NCBI GenBank assembly: GCA_030533445.1
Contig: CM060076.1
Coordinates: 23,360,603 to 23,424,602 of the forward strand
DNA: 64,000 bases
Direction: 5' to 3'
Source of the DNA: Cyprinodon diabolis
Lineage: Eukaryota > Chordata > Actinopteri > Cyprinodontiformes > Cyprinodontidae
Of this stretch, positions 37,036-48,377 are shown in pieces (the first letter of the stretch is position 1; every line of letters starts with the position of its first letter). The position numbers and the translations under genes are program-made. The notes under the pieces are model-generated. The model had not been told where the DNA came from and ran no database searches. It worked only from the letters and a program-made list of their open reading frames with translations.

Positions 37036-37691
37036 GTTGGGATCTGGAGATGTACCACCTTTCTCCAGCAGAGTGCGCTGTGGGTCTCCTGGGCTGGAGC
37101 CCTCCAGCACACCTGACGTAAAATTATGATGTCGGAGACCGAGAACTTCTTGCCATAAAACTCGCCAATGAAGAGTGGAGACATTGGCTCGAGGGGGCCG
37201 AGCATCCAGTATTGGTGTGGACAGACCACAAAAACCTGGCTTATCTTCAATCGGCTAAACGATCCAACCCACGTCATTACAGATGGTCTCCAGACACCTC
37301 CAGCACACCTGACATTCATCAACCAATCAGGAGACCTGCCTACATAAGCAGCAACCAGACCTTCCTTCGACGCTGCAGTGTTGACCTAGTTTGGTTAGCG
37401 AACCTGAGCCTCTGTTACCTGAAAGAATCTTAGTTATCTCATGAGAGAAACCTGATTCTAATCTGCCTCTGTCTTTTGCTCACAGGAATCCTGTCTCAAG
37501 TCTGAAGCTCTGGATGAGCTTAACCTGCCTGCCAGCCCTAGTGAGCCAAACCTGAAGTGAACCCAACCCGGACCAGTACCTGAACCAGTTCATGTCTTTG
37601 TGTGAAAACCTTTTCAATAAACTCTGTTAAACTTTTACTCAGCCTCCGTTTGTGTTCTGCATGTGGGTTTAGCCTTAAACCAATCATGACA
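37036..37691 (+). mobile_element. 5' LTR of gypsy element A, containing a piece of RNase H
   Basis: Starts TGTTGGGATCTGGAG, shares CTCCAGCAGAGTGCGC with the solo LTRs at 24542 and 38702, has AATAAA near 37617 and ends CAATCATGACA. Between two copies of the 17-mer CCTCCAGCACACCTGAC (37101-37117 and 37297-37313) sits about 180 bp that is not LTR: it translates in frame to the gypsy RNase H segment ([14 protein letters not shown] ... [15 protein letters not shown]). The left end may be shortened, because the solo LTRs have some 80 bp more before this start. Confidence 0.75.
37118..37296 (+). pseudogene. Ty3/gypsy RNase H fragment embedded in an LTR
   Basis: Frame: [50 protein letters not shown]. 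This is the C-terminal half of the gypsy RNase H domain (the E of RELLAI and D of WTDHKN are both present). It is open across the fragment. Its location between duplicated LTR sequence, not after reverse transcriptase, shows rearrangement. Confidence 0.8.
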
Positions 37692-38696
37692 GAACACTGC
37701 GGCCAAATACAAAACCCAGCAGATCACCTCCGGAGGAGGCTCGAGGAGCAGGATGCCCAAATCCAAGGACATGCGCACACCCTCCGTGAGTTAAACACTC
37801 AAATTGAACATCAGAACCAAGTTTTACAGGCATACGCTGGCTACATGAGGGATGCTAATGCCACGCCAGCAGTACGTCCTGTTCCGGAACCACTTCCGCC
37901 TCTAAGGTCACCGACAGTCACGTAATTTCCGGAATTCCGTCGGAGTCCTCCTGAACGATTCTCAGGTAATCAAAAGGATTGTAGAGGATTTTTGTTTCAG
38001 TGTCGTTTGCTTTTTGAGCACTCCCCTGGCAGTTTTCCAAATGATAGGAAGAAAATCTCCTTCATTCTCTTTCAACTTACTGGACGAGCCCTTGAATGGG
38101 CGGAGGCAAGGTTCTCTTCTGAGTCCAGTTTTTTATGTACGTTTTTTGAGTTTATATCTGAGTTTTCCCAAGTTTTCAATCACGACTCAGACAAAACAAT
38201 TGATTCCCGAGCTCTGCTAAGTTTGAAGCAGGGAAATGCAACAGTGGCTGAGTTCTCCATTGACTTCCGGGTTAAAGCGGCAGCCTCAGGCTGGAATGAG
38301 TGTGCACTTAAGAGTGCTTATTTCAAGGCTTTATAATGAAAACATCAAAGACGAACTCGCCACAATCGACGAACCAGCTAGTCTGGAGGAATTAATCTGA
38401 TTAACTATCAGACTGGATAATAGACTCCGAACTAGAAATAACTCTAAACATCGAGGCCCAAATTTTTCTGTTTCTGCTCCTGCATTTAATAATGCTTCTG
38501 TTTTTTCTGGATCCCCAGAACCAAGTTCCAAGCCAAAGTCTAAGAGTCAGACTTTTTCTGTGCCTGTCCAAGCCTCTCACGCAGATGGATCGGAGGTCGA
38601 ACCCATGCAAATTGGACACACAAGGTTATCCCCCGGAGAAAGACAACGGAGATTTAGAGGAAAACTTTCATTTCCTCATGCCAGGCTAAATCAAAA
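37686..38696 (+). pseudogene. Gypsy element A gag remnant
   Basis: The gag frame opens with ATG at 37686, overlapping the last bases of the LTR. The first part (about 79 codons, coiled-coil-like with HLRRRLEEQDAQIQ) ends at a stop at 37923. Gag continues in other frames: FLFQCRLLFEHSPGSFPNDR, LTGRALEWAEARF and EFSIDFRVKAAASGW, followed by EPMQIGHTRLSPGERQRR just before the interruption at 38697. These are capsid-region and pre-nucleocapsid motifs of vertebrate gypsy gag. At least two stops or frameshifts make it nonfunctional; the zinc knuckle that should follow is missing at the insertion point of the solo LTR. Confidence 0.78.
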
Positions 38697-38701
38697 GCCA
38701 G

Positions 38702-39749
38702 TGTCATGATGGGTTATGGAGGCAAGCCCAAGATGCAGAACACACACGGAGGAGGCAGGGAAAAAGTTCAAATGTTTATTAAAGGAATAGAACACAAAGT
38801 AATGCACAGGTACTGGAACTGGTCAGGGGCTGGTTCACTGGAGTCTTGACTGGGACTGGAGACTGTTGGTTAGCAGAGTTCATGAGTGGCTAGGCATCTA
38901 GCTTAAGGCTTAGCATGGCAGACCTAGCTTTGAGCTTCCAGCTCACTGCAGAGAACGACAGGGAATATCCACATAGAAGTCTTCAGGTTAAATTCACATA
39001 GGAATCTTCAGGTTGGCTCACCAGGGCAGATAGCAGGTTAAGTTCACCTAGAACTTCAGGCTAGAGACAGGTGTCCTGTGATGCTGCTCTCCCAGAGCTG
39101 CAGGCCAGAGACAGATTGCCTGTGAGGCAGCTCTTCCAGAGCTTCACGAGGAGACAGGAGGTTAAGCTCACCCAGAGCTTCACGAGGAGACAGGAGGTTA
39201 AGCTCATCCAGAGCTTCACGAGGAGACAGGAGGTTAAGCTCATCCAGAGCTTCACGAGGAGACAGGAGGTTAAGCTCATTCAGAGCTTCACGAGGAGACA
39301 GGAGGTTAAGCTCATTCAGAGCTTCACGAGGAGACAGGAGGTTAAGCTCTTCTAGAGCTTCACGAGGAGACAGGAGGTTAAGCTCATCCAGAGCTTCACA
39401 AAGGGACAGGATTCCTGTGAGGCAGAAACAGGGAAGAGTTAGAATCTGATCTCACACTAGAGATAACCAAGATTCTTCCAGTAACAGAGGCTCAGGTTGC
39501 TAACCAACTAAGATCAACACTGCGGCCTTGAGGCAAGGTCTGAAGTCAGCTTATATAGGAGAGGTCTTCTGATGAGAGGATTAGCAACAGGTGTGCAGGA
39601 AGGTTCCAGCTCCAGAAGACCCACGGCGCACTCTGCTGGAGACAGAGGGTAGTCTCCAGATCCCCACAGTAACTCCAACCCTAAGGAAAAACACAGAGCA
39701 GAAGAGGATTCTCGGCGCCCTCTGGAGGGCAAGCCTGAGGATCCTAACA
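38702..39749 (-). mobile_element. Solo LTR nested in reverse orientation inside gypsy element A
   Basis: Ends TGTCATGATGG at 38702 and GATCCTAACA at 39749, with perfect 5-bp duplications GCCAG at 38697-38701 and 39750-39754. Same LTR family as 24542-25454: minus-strand start TGTTAGGATCC, shared CAGCAGAGTGCGC, polyadenylation signal and CATGACA end. It includes a 36-bp minisatellite. It interrupts element A between gag and protease and is therefore younger than that copy. Confidence 0.87.
39141..39392. repeat. 36-bp minisatellite, seven units, inside the solo LTR
   Basis: Units starting GCTTCACGAGGAGACAGG at 39141, 39177, 39213, 39249, 39285, 39321 and 39357, with a diverged eighth start at 39393. 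The period is a multiple of three, so both strands show a 12-residue repetitive frame (RRQEVKLIQSFT) that is not a gene. Confidence 0.9.
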
Positions 39750-39754
39750 GCCAG

Positions 39755-40765
39755 GGCCCAATTGAGGAGTCTGACGGGCCATCCAAAATCTGAAAAAACT
39801 CCTCATTTATTGTTGCCTGCAACCCTCTTTTTCTCTAACTAGAATCTCACATTATCTGCATTCATCGACTCTGGGTGTGAGAGAAATCTCATTGATTCTG
39901 AACTGGTCCAGCAGTTAAGTATTGAGACTTCCTTTAACTAAGCCTCTCAGAGTATCAGCAATTGATGGAAAGAAGCTTCACCAAGTTACTCATCAGACGC
40001 AACTTTTAGAACTTCTTATCTCAGGAAACCACCGTGAGACGCTAACATTTTTTGTTTTTCCCTCAGCATGCTCTCCTCTGGTGCTTGGTTTCGAGTGGTT
40101 GGAACGTCACAATCCCCATATCAACTGGGCTGAACGCCATATTGAATCTTGGTCTACTTCCTGTCACGAGTCATGCCTTTGTTCTGCGGCTCCTTCTGTT
40201 CAGTCCCCTAGAGGTAGGGGGGAGATGGACTCTCCTGACCTCACTTCTGTTCCTCCCGAGTATCATGATCTGGCACCAGTCTTCAGTAAGGTCAGTGCGA
40301 CGTCTCTTCCAACTCACAGACCATATGACTGCGCCATTGATTTACTACCAGGAGCCCCCCTTCCCAGCAGTAGACTATTTAACATCTCCAAACCAGAACG
40401 TGAAACTATGGAGAAGTATATCAATGAGTCTCTAGCTGCTGGAATTATTCATCCATCTTCATCTCCTCTCAGTGCTGGTTTCTTTTTTGTGGGAAAAAGG
40501 ACAGTTCCCTCCGACCCTGTATTGACTACAGAGGCTTGAATCAGATAACCGTCAAAAATAAGTATCCCCTACCATTACTGGCATAAGCTTTTGAACCTGT
40601 TCAAGGTGCAACAGTGTTCACCAAACTCGATTTAAGAAACGCCTATCATCTCCTTAGAATAAGAGAAGGGGATGAATGGAAGACAGCATTTAAGACCCCC
40701 ATAGGCCAGTTTGAATACCTGGTCATGCCATTTGGTCTTACTAACGCTCCTGCTTGCTTCAGATT
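39755..40765 (+). pseudogene. Gypsy element A protease and partial reverse transcriptase
   Basis: Protease: AFIDSGCERNLID at about 39858 with the catalytic D-S-G, then after a frameshift [27 protein letters not shown] and [10 protein letters not shown]. Reverse transcriptase: [28 protein letters not shown] and [24 protein letters not shown] in one frame, then, after stops, [22 protein letters not shown] and [17 protein letters not shown] (to about 40763). Similarity then stops abruptly before the YLDD catalytic motif; the remainder of pol and the 3' LTR are absent here. Multiple stops make it dead. The missing RNase H appears, out of place, in the 5' LTR at 37118-37296. Confidence 0.82.
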
Positions 40766-40769
40766 CATT

Positions 40770-42536
40770 GGATTCAAGATTAGGTGTCTGTTTTTTTACC
40801 CATGCGTTCAATGATTTGGATAACTGAGAAAATAGATTTATCTTAATCTATTTCTAATTTTGTGTTTATTTACGAATCAATACAAACAAAATAAAATTGA
40901 ATAAATATACTAGTGACAGTAGGAGTCTGGTAAATGTGAGAATGCTTTTTTTTTACAAAACCATATTTTTTACTAGTTGTGATGAGACAGACCTGGAGTA
41001 ATTTGTTCATGGTCAAACAAATAACTGAAAATTCAACAAATAAGCAATTTCTTTTTGACATTTTTTTTATAGCACAGTGATAATAAAAAAATTTTATTGG
41101 CCTTAAATAATCATCCAAGGAATCTAACTGACGCTTAGCATGAAGACAGAAGGAAATCAAAGGAAAATAACCAAACATCAGATATATTCTTGACAGATTT
41201 TTTTCACCGAAAAAATATTGGACTTATAAAAGCAGTCATGTAAGGTATAAACCAGCAATGCAAACAGGGTGAGTGAGATGAAGCAAAAAAACAAAACAAA
41301 AATAAAGCAGAACAAGCAAAGGAGCAAAGGACCAATTAAAACATAGTCTTACTGACAGTTAAAGAGATGAAGAAGAGATGGGATTTGATTGGTTTGATGT
41401 AAAGACAATATCTTCACTGTCATCCTTTATATTTCTAATGATCTCTAAACACATAAAACAAGTTTTGCTTAATTGCTACACAAAAGTAAATCTTGTTCAT
41501 CACCCTGGTGATTGGTGAGTTTGAACACAATAGTTAAGTAGTGTATCCCAACATGTAAATCATCAGGCTTCCCAATGAGAAAATATACATGTAGTTCTTC
41601 CCTAGTTTGTTTTTGGCTCAATTGCTGTTATCATGAAATTAAAGTAGAAATGTAATGTGTCCAAATTTTCCATTAACTGCTTTCTTCTAAGTCCATTTAA
41701 ACTAGTTAATAACAAAAACTTTAAATAAATCAATGATTTGCTGTAACTTTAAGTAACAGTTACTTATTTACCGTAGGTGTTAAACCTTTAATGTGACTTT
41801 TTTATGTATTTTGTTGACTGAGCTTAATGTGTAAAAAGTGTAAAATTTTCATTTATTACAAATATTTTTAGTATGTCTAAATCTTAACAATACGCTTTTA
41901 AGGAAAAAGTAAGAATGCAATTTTCATTAGCTTTGTAAATTGACAGATCAAAGTGCCGGCCTCTGATTTGAATGCTCAGCCCACTGGGAAATTCCTCTGC
42001 AAAGGCCCTAAACACCAAAAGTCCAGGCATTGTAAGAACAAAGCTGAGAGCTCAAACAGGATCTTCCTCAAACTTAAACTTTGGGTGTTGTCATTACTGC
42101 TGACTTTATTATTTCAAGAAGTCAACATTTTTTTGTTGACCTTAACCTAAGGTATAATTTTACAATTTATGAATTTGTAATTACCAGGACATTATATTAA
42201 TGTGTGTGATACTGTGATTTCCAAGGATGCAATATTTGGAGGAATAGTGTATTCCATGTCTTATTCTTTAAAGCTCTGCTTTAGATGAACTCTAAATTAA
42301 TGTCAACATTTTAAGCATATTTCAGTGGCTTAAATAATGACATTTTTGGAGTGTGGTGGGGAAATAGAGCCTGATTAAAGAAAGTGTAACAAAAGATCAC
42401 AATTGTCATCACAATTTTTGGCAATATTATCATAATGACATATTTTATATATATTAAGCACCTCTCCTTAATATAAAAATTGATTTTTCTCTTTTACAGT
42501 CAGGTATATTTACTGCAGCCAAATTTTAGGATTTAT
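40770..42536. other. No gene recognised
   Basis: AT-rich spacer beginning at the breakpoint where gypsy element A ends. Confidence 0.4.
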
Positions 42537-42544
42537 GTCATTTT

Positions 42545-42930
42545 CAGTGTTGCACCAATAATGATACCGGTATCGGATGGGGCCCCGATACTGCACTAAA
42601 ATTGTGGTATCGGTAAGTACCAACAAATAGAGCACCGATACCTTTTTGAGACCCTAAAGTTTATCCAACCATTGTAACCCATTCCAGGTAGGCAATAAAA
42701 AGTTCTACTGGATTCACTTTGTATTAGTCTTTTTCCTGTTTCACAAAGGTAGGCAGCAGCTTGACAAAGTCATGATGGCAATTATTTTACATCCAAGAAG
42801 TATGCAGTTCTTCATATATACACACACATAATTTTAAAACAGATGGTATCGGTACGGTATTGGTATCGGACATTACTGCACAGCCAGGTATCGGTATTGG
42901 GCCGAAAAAAAGGGCATCAGTGCAACACTA
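42545..42930. mobile_element. 386-bp hAT-type MITE with GGTATCGG repeats
   Basis: Ends CAGTGTTGCACCAATAATG at 42545 and, reverse-complemented, TAGTGTTGCACTGATGCC at 42930. Flanking 8-mers GTCATTTT (42537-42544) and GTAATTTT (42931-42938) agree at 7 of 8 bases. Subterminal GGTATCGG motifs occur in both orientations near both ends (ACCGGTATCGG at 42568; GGTATCGG at 42600, 42846, 42862 and 42890 in close variants). No coding sequence, so non-autonomous. Confidence 0.8.
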
Positions 42931-42938
42931 GTAATTTT

Positions 42939-43280
42939 ATCACACAACAAATTCCCATTTGCTTTTCTTGGATAATTTAACACAAACCTAATCAATTAAC
43001 TTTACATGGTTCATACTATTTTGTATATTAATACTTGTTTATGTATAATAAATCATTTTTTAGGCTGATTTATTTAGAATTAATAAAATATACATACTTA
43101 AGATGTATAGTAATGAGTTTATTTATTTCATATCCATAACATTTATAATTATTTCACTTGCATAATAATCAGGGTTACCTTTATGTGTTTCAAATAATAC
43201 ACTTTATGTATTTGAGTGAAATACACTCACTAGTATTAATTGTAAGTAAGTAACTTTATTTATAGTAAATACATAAACCT
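42939..43280. other. No gene recognised
   Basis: Very AT-rich spacer between two insertions. Confidence 0.4.
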
Positions 43281-43285
43281 GATCA

Positions 43286-43898
43286 TGTGATGACCTCAGA
43301 AACTAAGACCCATGATTTTCAGCAGGATTTTAATAAACAACAGAATTACAGTGAGCAGCTGGGCGTCAGCGGGGCGGATAACCTGCAGAGTTAGGAAACA
43401 CAGGTCAGTGACAGGAAAGTCGGGCTGATCACAACTTAGAGCAAAAGTCATTGACCTGATTTTTACTTCAGTACATCGTTTGCAGCCATGGCTGCTTCCA
43501 GAACCCGGAGTGAAGATAAAGTGATGGCAGCTGAAGCTGAGGGAGCAACAGTGTCTGTAAGGAGAATCCAAGCCGAGGTCAGTGAAACAGTCCAGGATCC
43601 GTAACCAGGAAAAACAGTAAAAAGCTAAAACAGACAGAGCATTCAAAGACAAGTCAAAAACTTGAATATCCAAAGAAGAAAACAGGTCAGGATCAGAATA
43701 AGGGACAAGACTCACTTGATCGCTAGAGTTACTCTCAAAACAGCTGGAATAATCCGGCGCTGATGGAGGGCAGGCAAACAACATAAATAGCTGGGGAACC
43801 ATGCAGGTGGAAGCAATCTGTTAATCAGCCGCCAGGCCAATGGGACAAGAGACCAGGAGCAAAAGAAAAGGCCAAGCATCAGCACCAACACCATGACA
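43286..43898 (-). mobile_element. Solo LTR, 613 bp
   Basis: Bounded by TGTGATGACC at 43286 and ACCATGACA at 43898, with perfect 5-bp duplications GATCA (43281-43285 and 43899-43903). On the minus strand it runs TGTCATGG to CATCACA, contains CATCAGCGCCGGATTATTCC and a late ATTAAA. The 168-codon minus frame at 43296-43802 lies wholly within it and is not a gene. Confidence 0.82.
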
Positions 43899-43903
43899 GA
43901 TCA

Positions 43904-44216
43904 ATATGTATTTCAAATAGTGTACAAATAAATATAAATGATGTAAGGTTTATTTATAAAGTTTGAGTGAAAATCATTAAAAAAAAAGTAGATGGGAATT
44001 TGTTATGTAAAAAAAATTACATAACCTTTTTGCATGCTGAAAAGCAGATCTTAATAAAAATAATTTATAATGTTAAAATTAATATTTATTGTTATATTGT
44101 AAATATAACGATATATTGTAATATATATGTAAATCTTTGTATAATACATAGTGTAAATATTTTTTGTTAATGCTAATGAACATTGATAAGACTTAATAGG
44201 TTTTTCCATCATGTTG
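43904..44216. other. No gene recognised
   Basis: Extremely AT-rich DNA leading into the microsatellite. Confidence 0.4.
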
Positions 44217-44487
<271 letters not shown>

Positions 44488-44489
44488 AC

Positions 44490-46046
44490 ATACTGACTTA
44501 TAAATATATTTAAATTAATTACTAATTATATTAACACAAGTACTCTGGATTTTATTGATCTGTCTATATGAATTTCTCACAGTTTAGCTACTAAGCTGTA
44601 ATTACTGAAGTGTGAATTTAATTTCCACCCTGTCCCTGTTTTATTTTGTATGTCCATCTGTCCTCTTTACCTATGCCAGCAAAGTAGGAGCAAAGACTGT
44701 GTGCCTGCATATGCAAGCCTATGCCTGTACTGTACACACTGTGGGAAGTTTAAGAGTCTGTGAATGTGTTTCTAAACACATCATGGTGGTTCAACTCTTA
44801 GCAGCTGGTGCAAGAACTACAGAGAACAGAATGACGTGGAAGCTCTCCTGCAAAACTGATGCTTGTTGGACAAGTCCATCTTGGCTTCTACAGCCGTCAC
44901 TCTTTTCACTCTGGGGATGTTACATGGTCAGGGGGAATTTTGGCAATGGCACTGAATAAATCTAAAAAGGACCAAAAGGGTAACACTTTTTTGTAAAAGT
45001 TGAATCGTCTGTGTCCCTCTATTCGAAAATGTGACAAAGTAGAGGACACACTAAAGCTACAGCAAGTCAGAATTAGGAAAACCAAACATTCAATTATTCA
45101 TTGTAAGTTTGCTCTCTAATTGTACTTTTATTTTAATTGAAAATGGCAGGATTGGATTAGAAATTCCAGAAAAAGATAAAACCTCAAATTAAAGTAAAGA
45201 AGATGTTCATATCATTAAATGCACATTTCCCAACATAACACAATATATTTTGGGCTCTCATGGTTTGTTTTATGTGTTTATTTCTTCTATTCTATATTCC
45301 CCTCCACCAGGACCAGAAAGCTGCCAAAGGATATTAAGAATATGTTAGATGCTCAGTGCAAGATTGTAACAGGCTACAGAACTATCAGCATAAACAAGAT
45401 GCCAAATGCTTGAACATCTGTTCAAAAATCTAAAACTATATCAACCTTCTCTCTTGAGACTCCAGCTCCAGACTCAGCTTTTGAAGACGTCAATCTTTGC
45501 ATTCTAAAAATGAACAAAGGCAAATACTGTAAAGATTCAGAACAGAAGAATGTGGAAAATATGTAAAAATAAAGTCCTGTGTTCTACTCTGTCTCTTCAA
45601 CTCTCCTCTCCTGACCTGTTGAATAATGCCAACTATGACACTGAGCTGAAATGATGTTTTGTTTCACAGAAAGGGGTCCTGAACCTGTCAAAACTTGCAC
45701 ATTTTATTGTTGACTATACTGTAGTTTCCTTGGATGGCAACATCCAAGTGTTTCTTGTAGTGCTGAATTATATTTTGCAAGTTTAAAACCAAGTAAGCTT
45801 TGGAAGTGATGTTCTTTTTTATTAATAATGGATTTATATGTCATTGGATGAGTTGGTTTGGACAACTTTGCATATGGACCTGTCTATTTCTTTAAATAAG
45901 GATTCTTTGTTGGAAATCTTAAATTATGCTCCTGCTGTGTAGGTTTTGAAAAGTAGATAAGCAGAATTTTATCTATTTATTTTTTAATTTCTTACAGATT
46001 TAACTTTACAATCTAATGAGGCCTGAAAAACACACTGTGGTTAATC
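44490..46046. other. No gene recognised
   Basis: Spacer DNA. A 115-codon plus frame at 44612-44959 has no recognisable motif. At 45300-45420 the sequence is less AT-rich with no supportable exon. Confidence 0.4.
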
Positions 46047-46854
46047 ATGCCTTGCAGGTGCGTATTTAAGAAATATGGGGCCTTAGGAAAAGACAGTCAT
46101 GGGGGCCTCTGAACTGAGAAGACAACACATAAAACAGACCCATTATACAGATAGAGAAATGTTAATAGAATATACATACATTATTTTTTCAAACTTTTTT
46201 CCCTTTCTTCTTGTCCCTTTTCTTGTTGTTTTCCACTCTATGTTTTGTACTCAGCTGACTTTTCATGCTGTCTCAAAAGGAAACAAAGATTTTTTTCCAA
46301 GCACTAAACTCACTTAGCTGATTGCTCCTTCCTGAGAAAAAGCTCCTTCCTTCCAAAAAGGAAACGGAAAAAAATAAATAACACAGTTCTTCTTTTCACT
46401 ATAGACAAGCCATGGTCTGCTTATCTGTTCTCCAGTTTTTATTTGAATGAAATTATAGCAGGAAGTAAATCTGCGGCCATCTCCATTTTTTGGAAGTTTT
46501 TCACCTGGAGTGGTTCTCTCAGTACTATCAAGCAGCGTGCTAGATCAGAAAGCTTCTTTGTGCTGGGTCATCCTACAGAAGTACACTGCTTACTAGCTGA
46601 GTGGATGATGCTGAGTGGATGATGCTGGACTCTCGCAATCTGGTGGAACAACATGATTATGAAAGCCTGGCTGGATCATTCTGGATTGCTCTCCGTCGCA
46701 GCCCATCTCTGTTTCATGCTGAAAACAATCACTGATAAAACACAGTATTAGGCTTTTACCCAGCGGTTAGATATAAGTATATTTACGCAATTGCTAAAGT
46801 AGAAATTTGAGGATGTCATGCAACTTCAATTTTGTCTACATCACTGTAACTCAG

Positions 46855-46857
<3 letters not shown>

Positions 46858-46901
<44 letters not shown>
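46858..46901. repeat. (TA)n microsatellite
   Basis: An uninterrupted TA run of about 21-22 units inside the hAT element. Confidence 0.95.
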
Positions 46902-46905
<4 letters not shown>

Positions 46906-47214
46906 TTATAAAAGATGCATGTCACAGGACACATTCAAATATGACAGTTGCTTAAACTACCGAACAGTAAATTATTTCATCTATAATTAACTTGACCCTC
47001 AACATCCACAGCTGTACACAATAGTAGACATTAAAGCAATGTTAATACAAAACTTTAATACAGAGTGAGAAGTTGGTAATCACTTGCTTATGCTTTTTGT
47101 AATGTATAACTTAAGTTATTAAGGACTAAAACACTCCTTCTTTCCTGAAATTTAACATGAAAATATAAAACACCTAAAAAGATTTTTAATTTTTTGTGGC
47201 AAAAATGCTCAATC

Positions 47215-47990
47215 TGTTCTGTTTCTGTTATGTTTTTCTTTTGATATTCAGTTTTGCTTTGCTCTTTGTTTTATAGGTTTTTATGGTTTAATTCTTATTT
47301 TGTTGTGTCCCTTGGGTTTTTCTTAGTTACTGTCTTAGTCTTGGTTCTGTTATATTTTCTTTTTAGTGTTCAGTTTTGCTTTACTCCTTGTTTTCTAGTG
47401 TTAGTGATTTTATTTTTATTTTGCTGTATTCTCTGGTTTATTCGTAGTTACCGGTTCAGTCTTGGCTCTCTTATATTTTCTTTTTAGTGTTTTGCTTTAC
47501 TCCATGTTTTATAGTCTTAGTGGTTTAATTCTTATTTTGTTTTTTCGGTTATTTTCAGTTATCAGGTTTTTATTTGCTTGGCCTCTTCTGCCCTCTTCTC
47601 CTTTTTTCTCTTGCTCCTTGTTTCTGCTCTGCTCACACCTGCTCCTAATCTGCTCGTTAACGCTCTCTTTGTTTCAGTCTCCTACAAATACTCTCTGTGT
47701 TCTGTTCTTCTTTCATGGGTCCTCATCTTACTTCCTCCTACTCCGTCTCTCTGAGCCTTCCTCTTCTAGATGGTATGCCCTCTTATGTCTCCATAGTTTC
47801 ATGTTTTGATTTTGGAATTTTGGATATTTGGACTCCTGGTTTTCAGTTTTTTTGGACTTAGTTTTTCATGTTTGGATTTTTGGATTTCCAGCCTCTGTTT
47901 TCTGTTAACCTTTATCAAACCCACAAGTAAATCACCTCTGCCTCCCTGCCTCTGCATTTTGGGTCATCTATCCACTACCAAATCCTGACA
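47215..47990 (+). mobile_element. Solo gypsy-type LTR nested in the hAT element
   Basis: Begins TGTTCTGTTTCTG at 47215 and ends AATCCTGACA at 47990, with perfect 5-bp duplications CAATC (47210-47214 and 47991-47995). The last 60 bp (CCTGCCTCTGCATTTTGGGT) match the usual end of fish gypsy LTRs. The first 350 bp consist of about three tandem copies of a unit of roughly 100-125 bp (starts near 47215, 47343 and 47464). The 115- and 77-codon frames here are repeat artefacts. Confidence 0.87.
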
Positions 47991-48302
47991 CAATCAGACA
48001 GCTGCTTTAGCCAGAGTGCTGGGTTATCTTCCAGAAGTACTCTGCTTACTAGCTGAGTGGATGATGCTGGACTAGCAAATACAAACGAAATTTAAAACTT
48101 ACTTTAAAATGACCCATCTTCAGTAAGGTAAATAAATACTTATCAATTTAATACTCATTTAATACTGGTTTAGTACTCACCAATTGTCCATCTCCATATG
48201 ACGGACCCTCCTCAACAGGTGCCAACGTTACCGCTGAGACTGCTGCTGATTGTGGGTTACTGCTGCTGTTAGCCGCTGCCGCAGTGAAGAATTCAAATTC
48301 TG

Positions 48303-48377
48303 TCATTTTTGGTAACTTTGAAAGCTTTCCTCCTTCTTTCTCCTCTTTTTAGCACCGCTGGGGTATCTTCTTTTCAT
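48303..48377 (-). pseudogene. hAT transposase N-terminal fragment
   Basis: The minus-strand frame from the ATG at 48377 reads MKRRYPSGAKKRRKKEE and stops after 24 codons at 48303. The KR-YPSGAQKRKKKKEE opening is the basic N-terminus of the hAT transposases related to the ZMYM/zinc-finger-BED 'TTF-type' proteins of fish. Only this leader survives; the zinc finger, dimerisation and catalytic regions are gone. Confidence 0.6.

Noticed and set aside
39061..39355. Repetitive protein with a 12-residue unit
   Set aside because: Product of the 36-bp minisatellite inside a solo LTR.
43296..43894. 168-codon minus-strand frame
   Set aside because: Entirely inside the solo LTR bounded by GATCA duplications; no domain.
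47254..47988. Hydrophobic open frames of 77, 115 and 60 codons resembling membrane segments
   Set aside because: T-rich tandem units of a solo LTR translate as Leu/Phe/Ser-rich peptides; boundaries and target duplication show it is an LTR.
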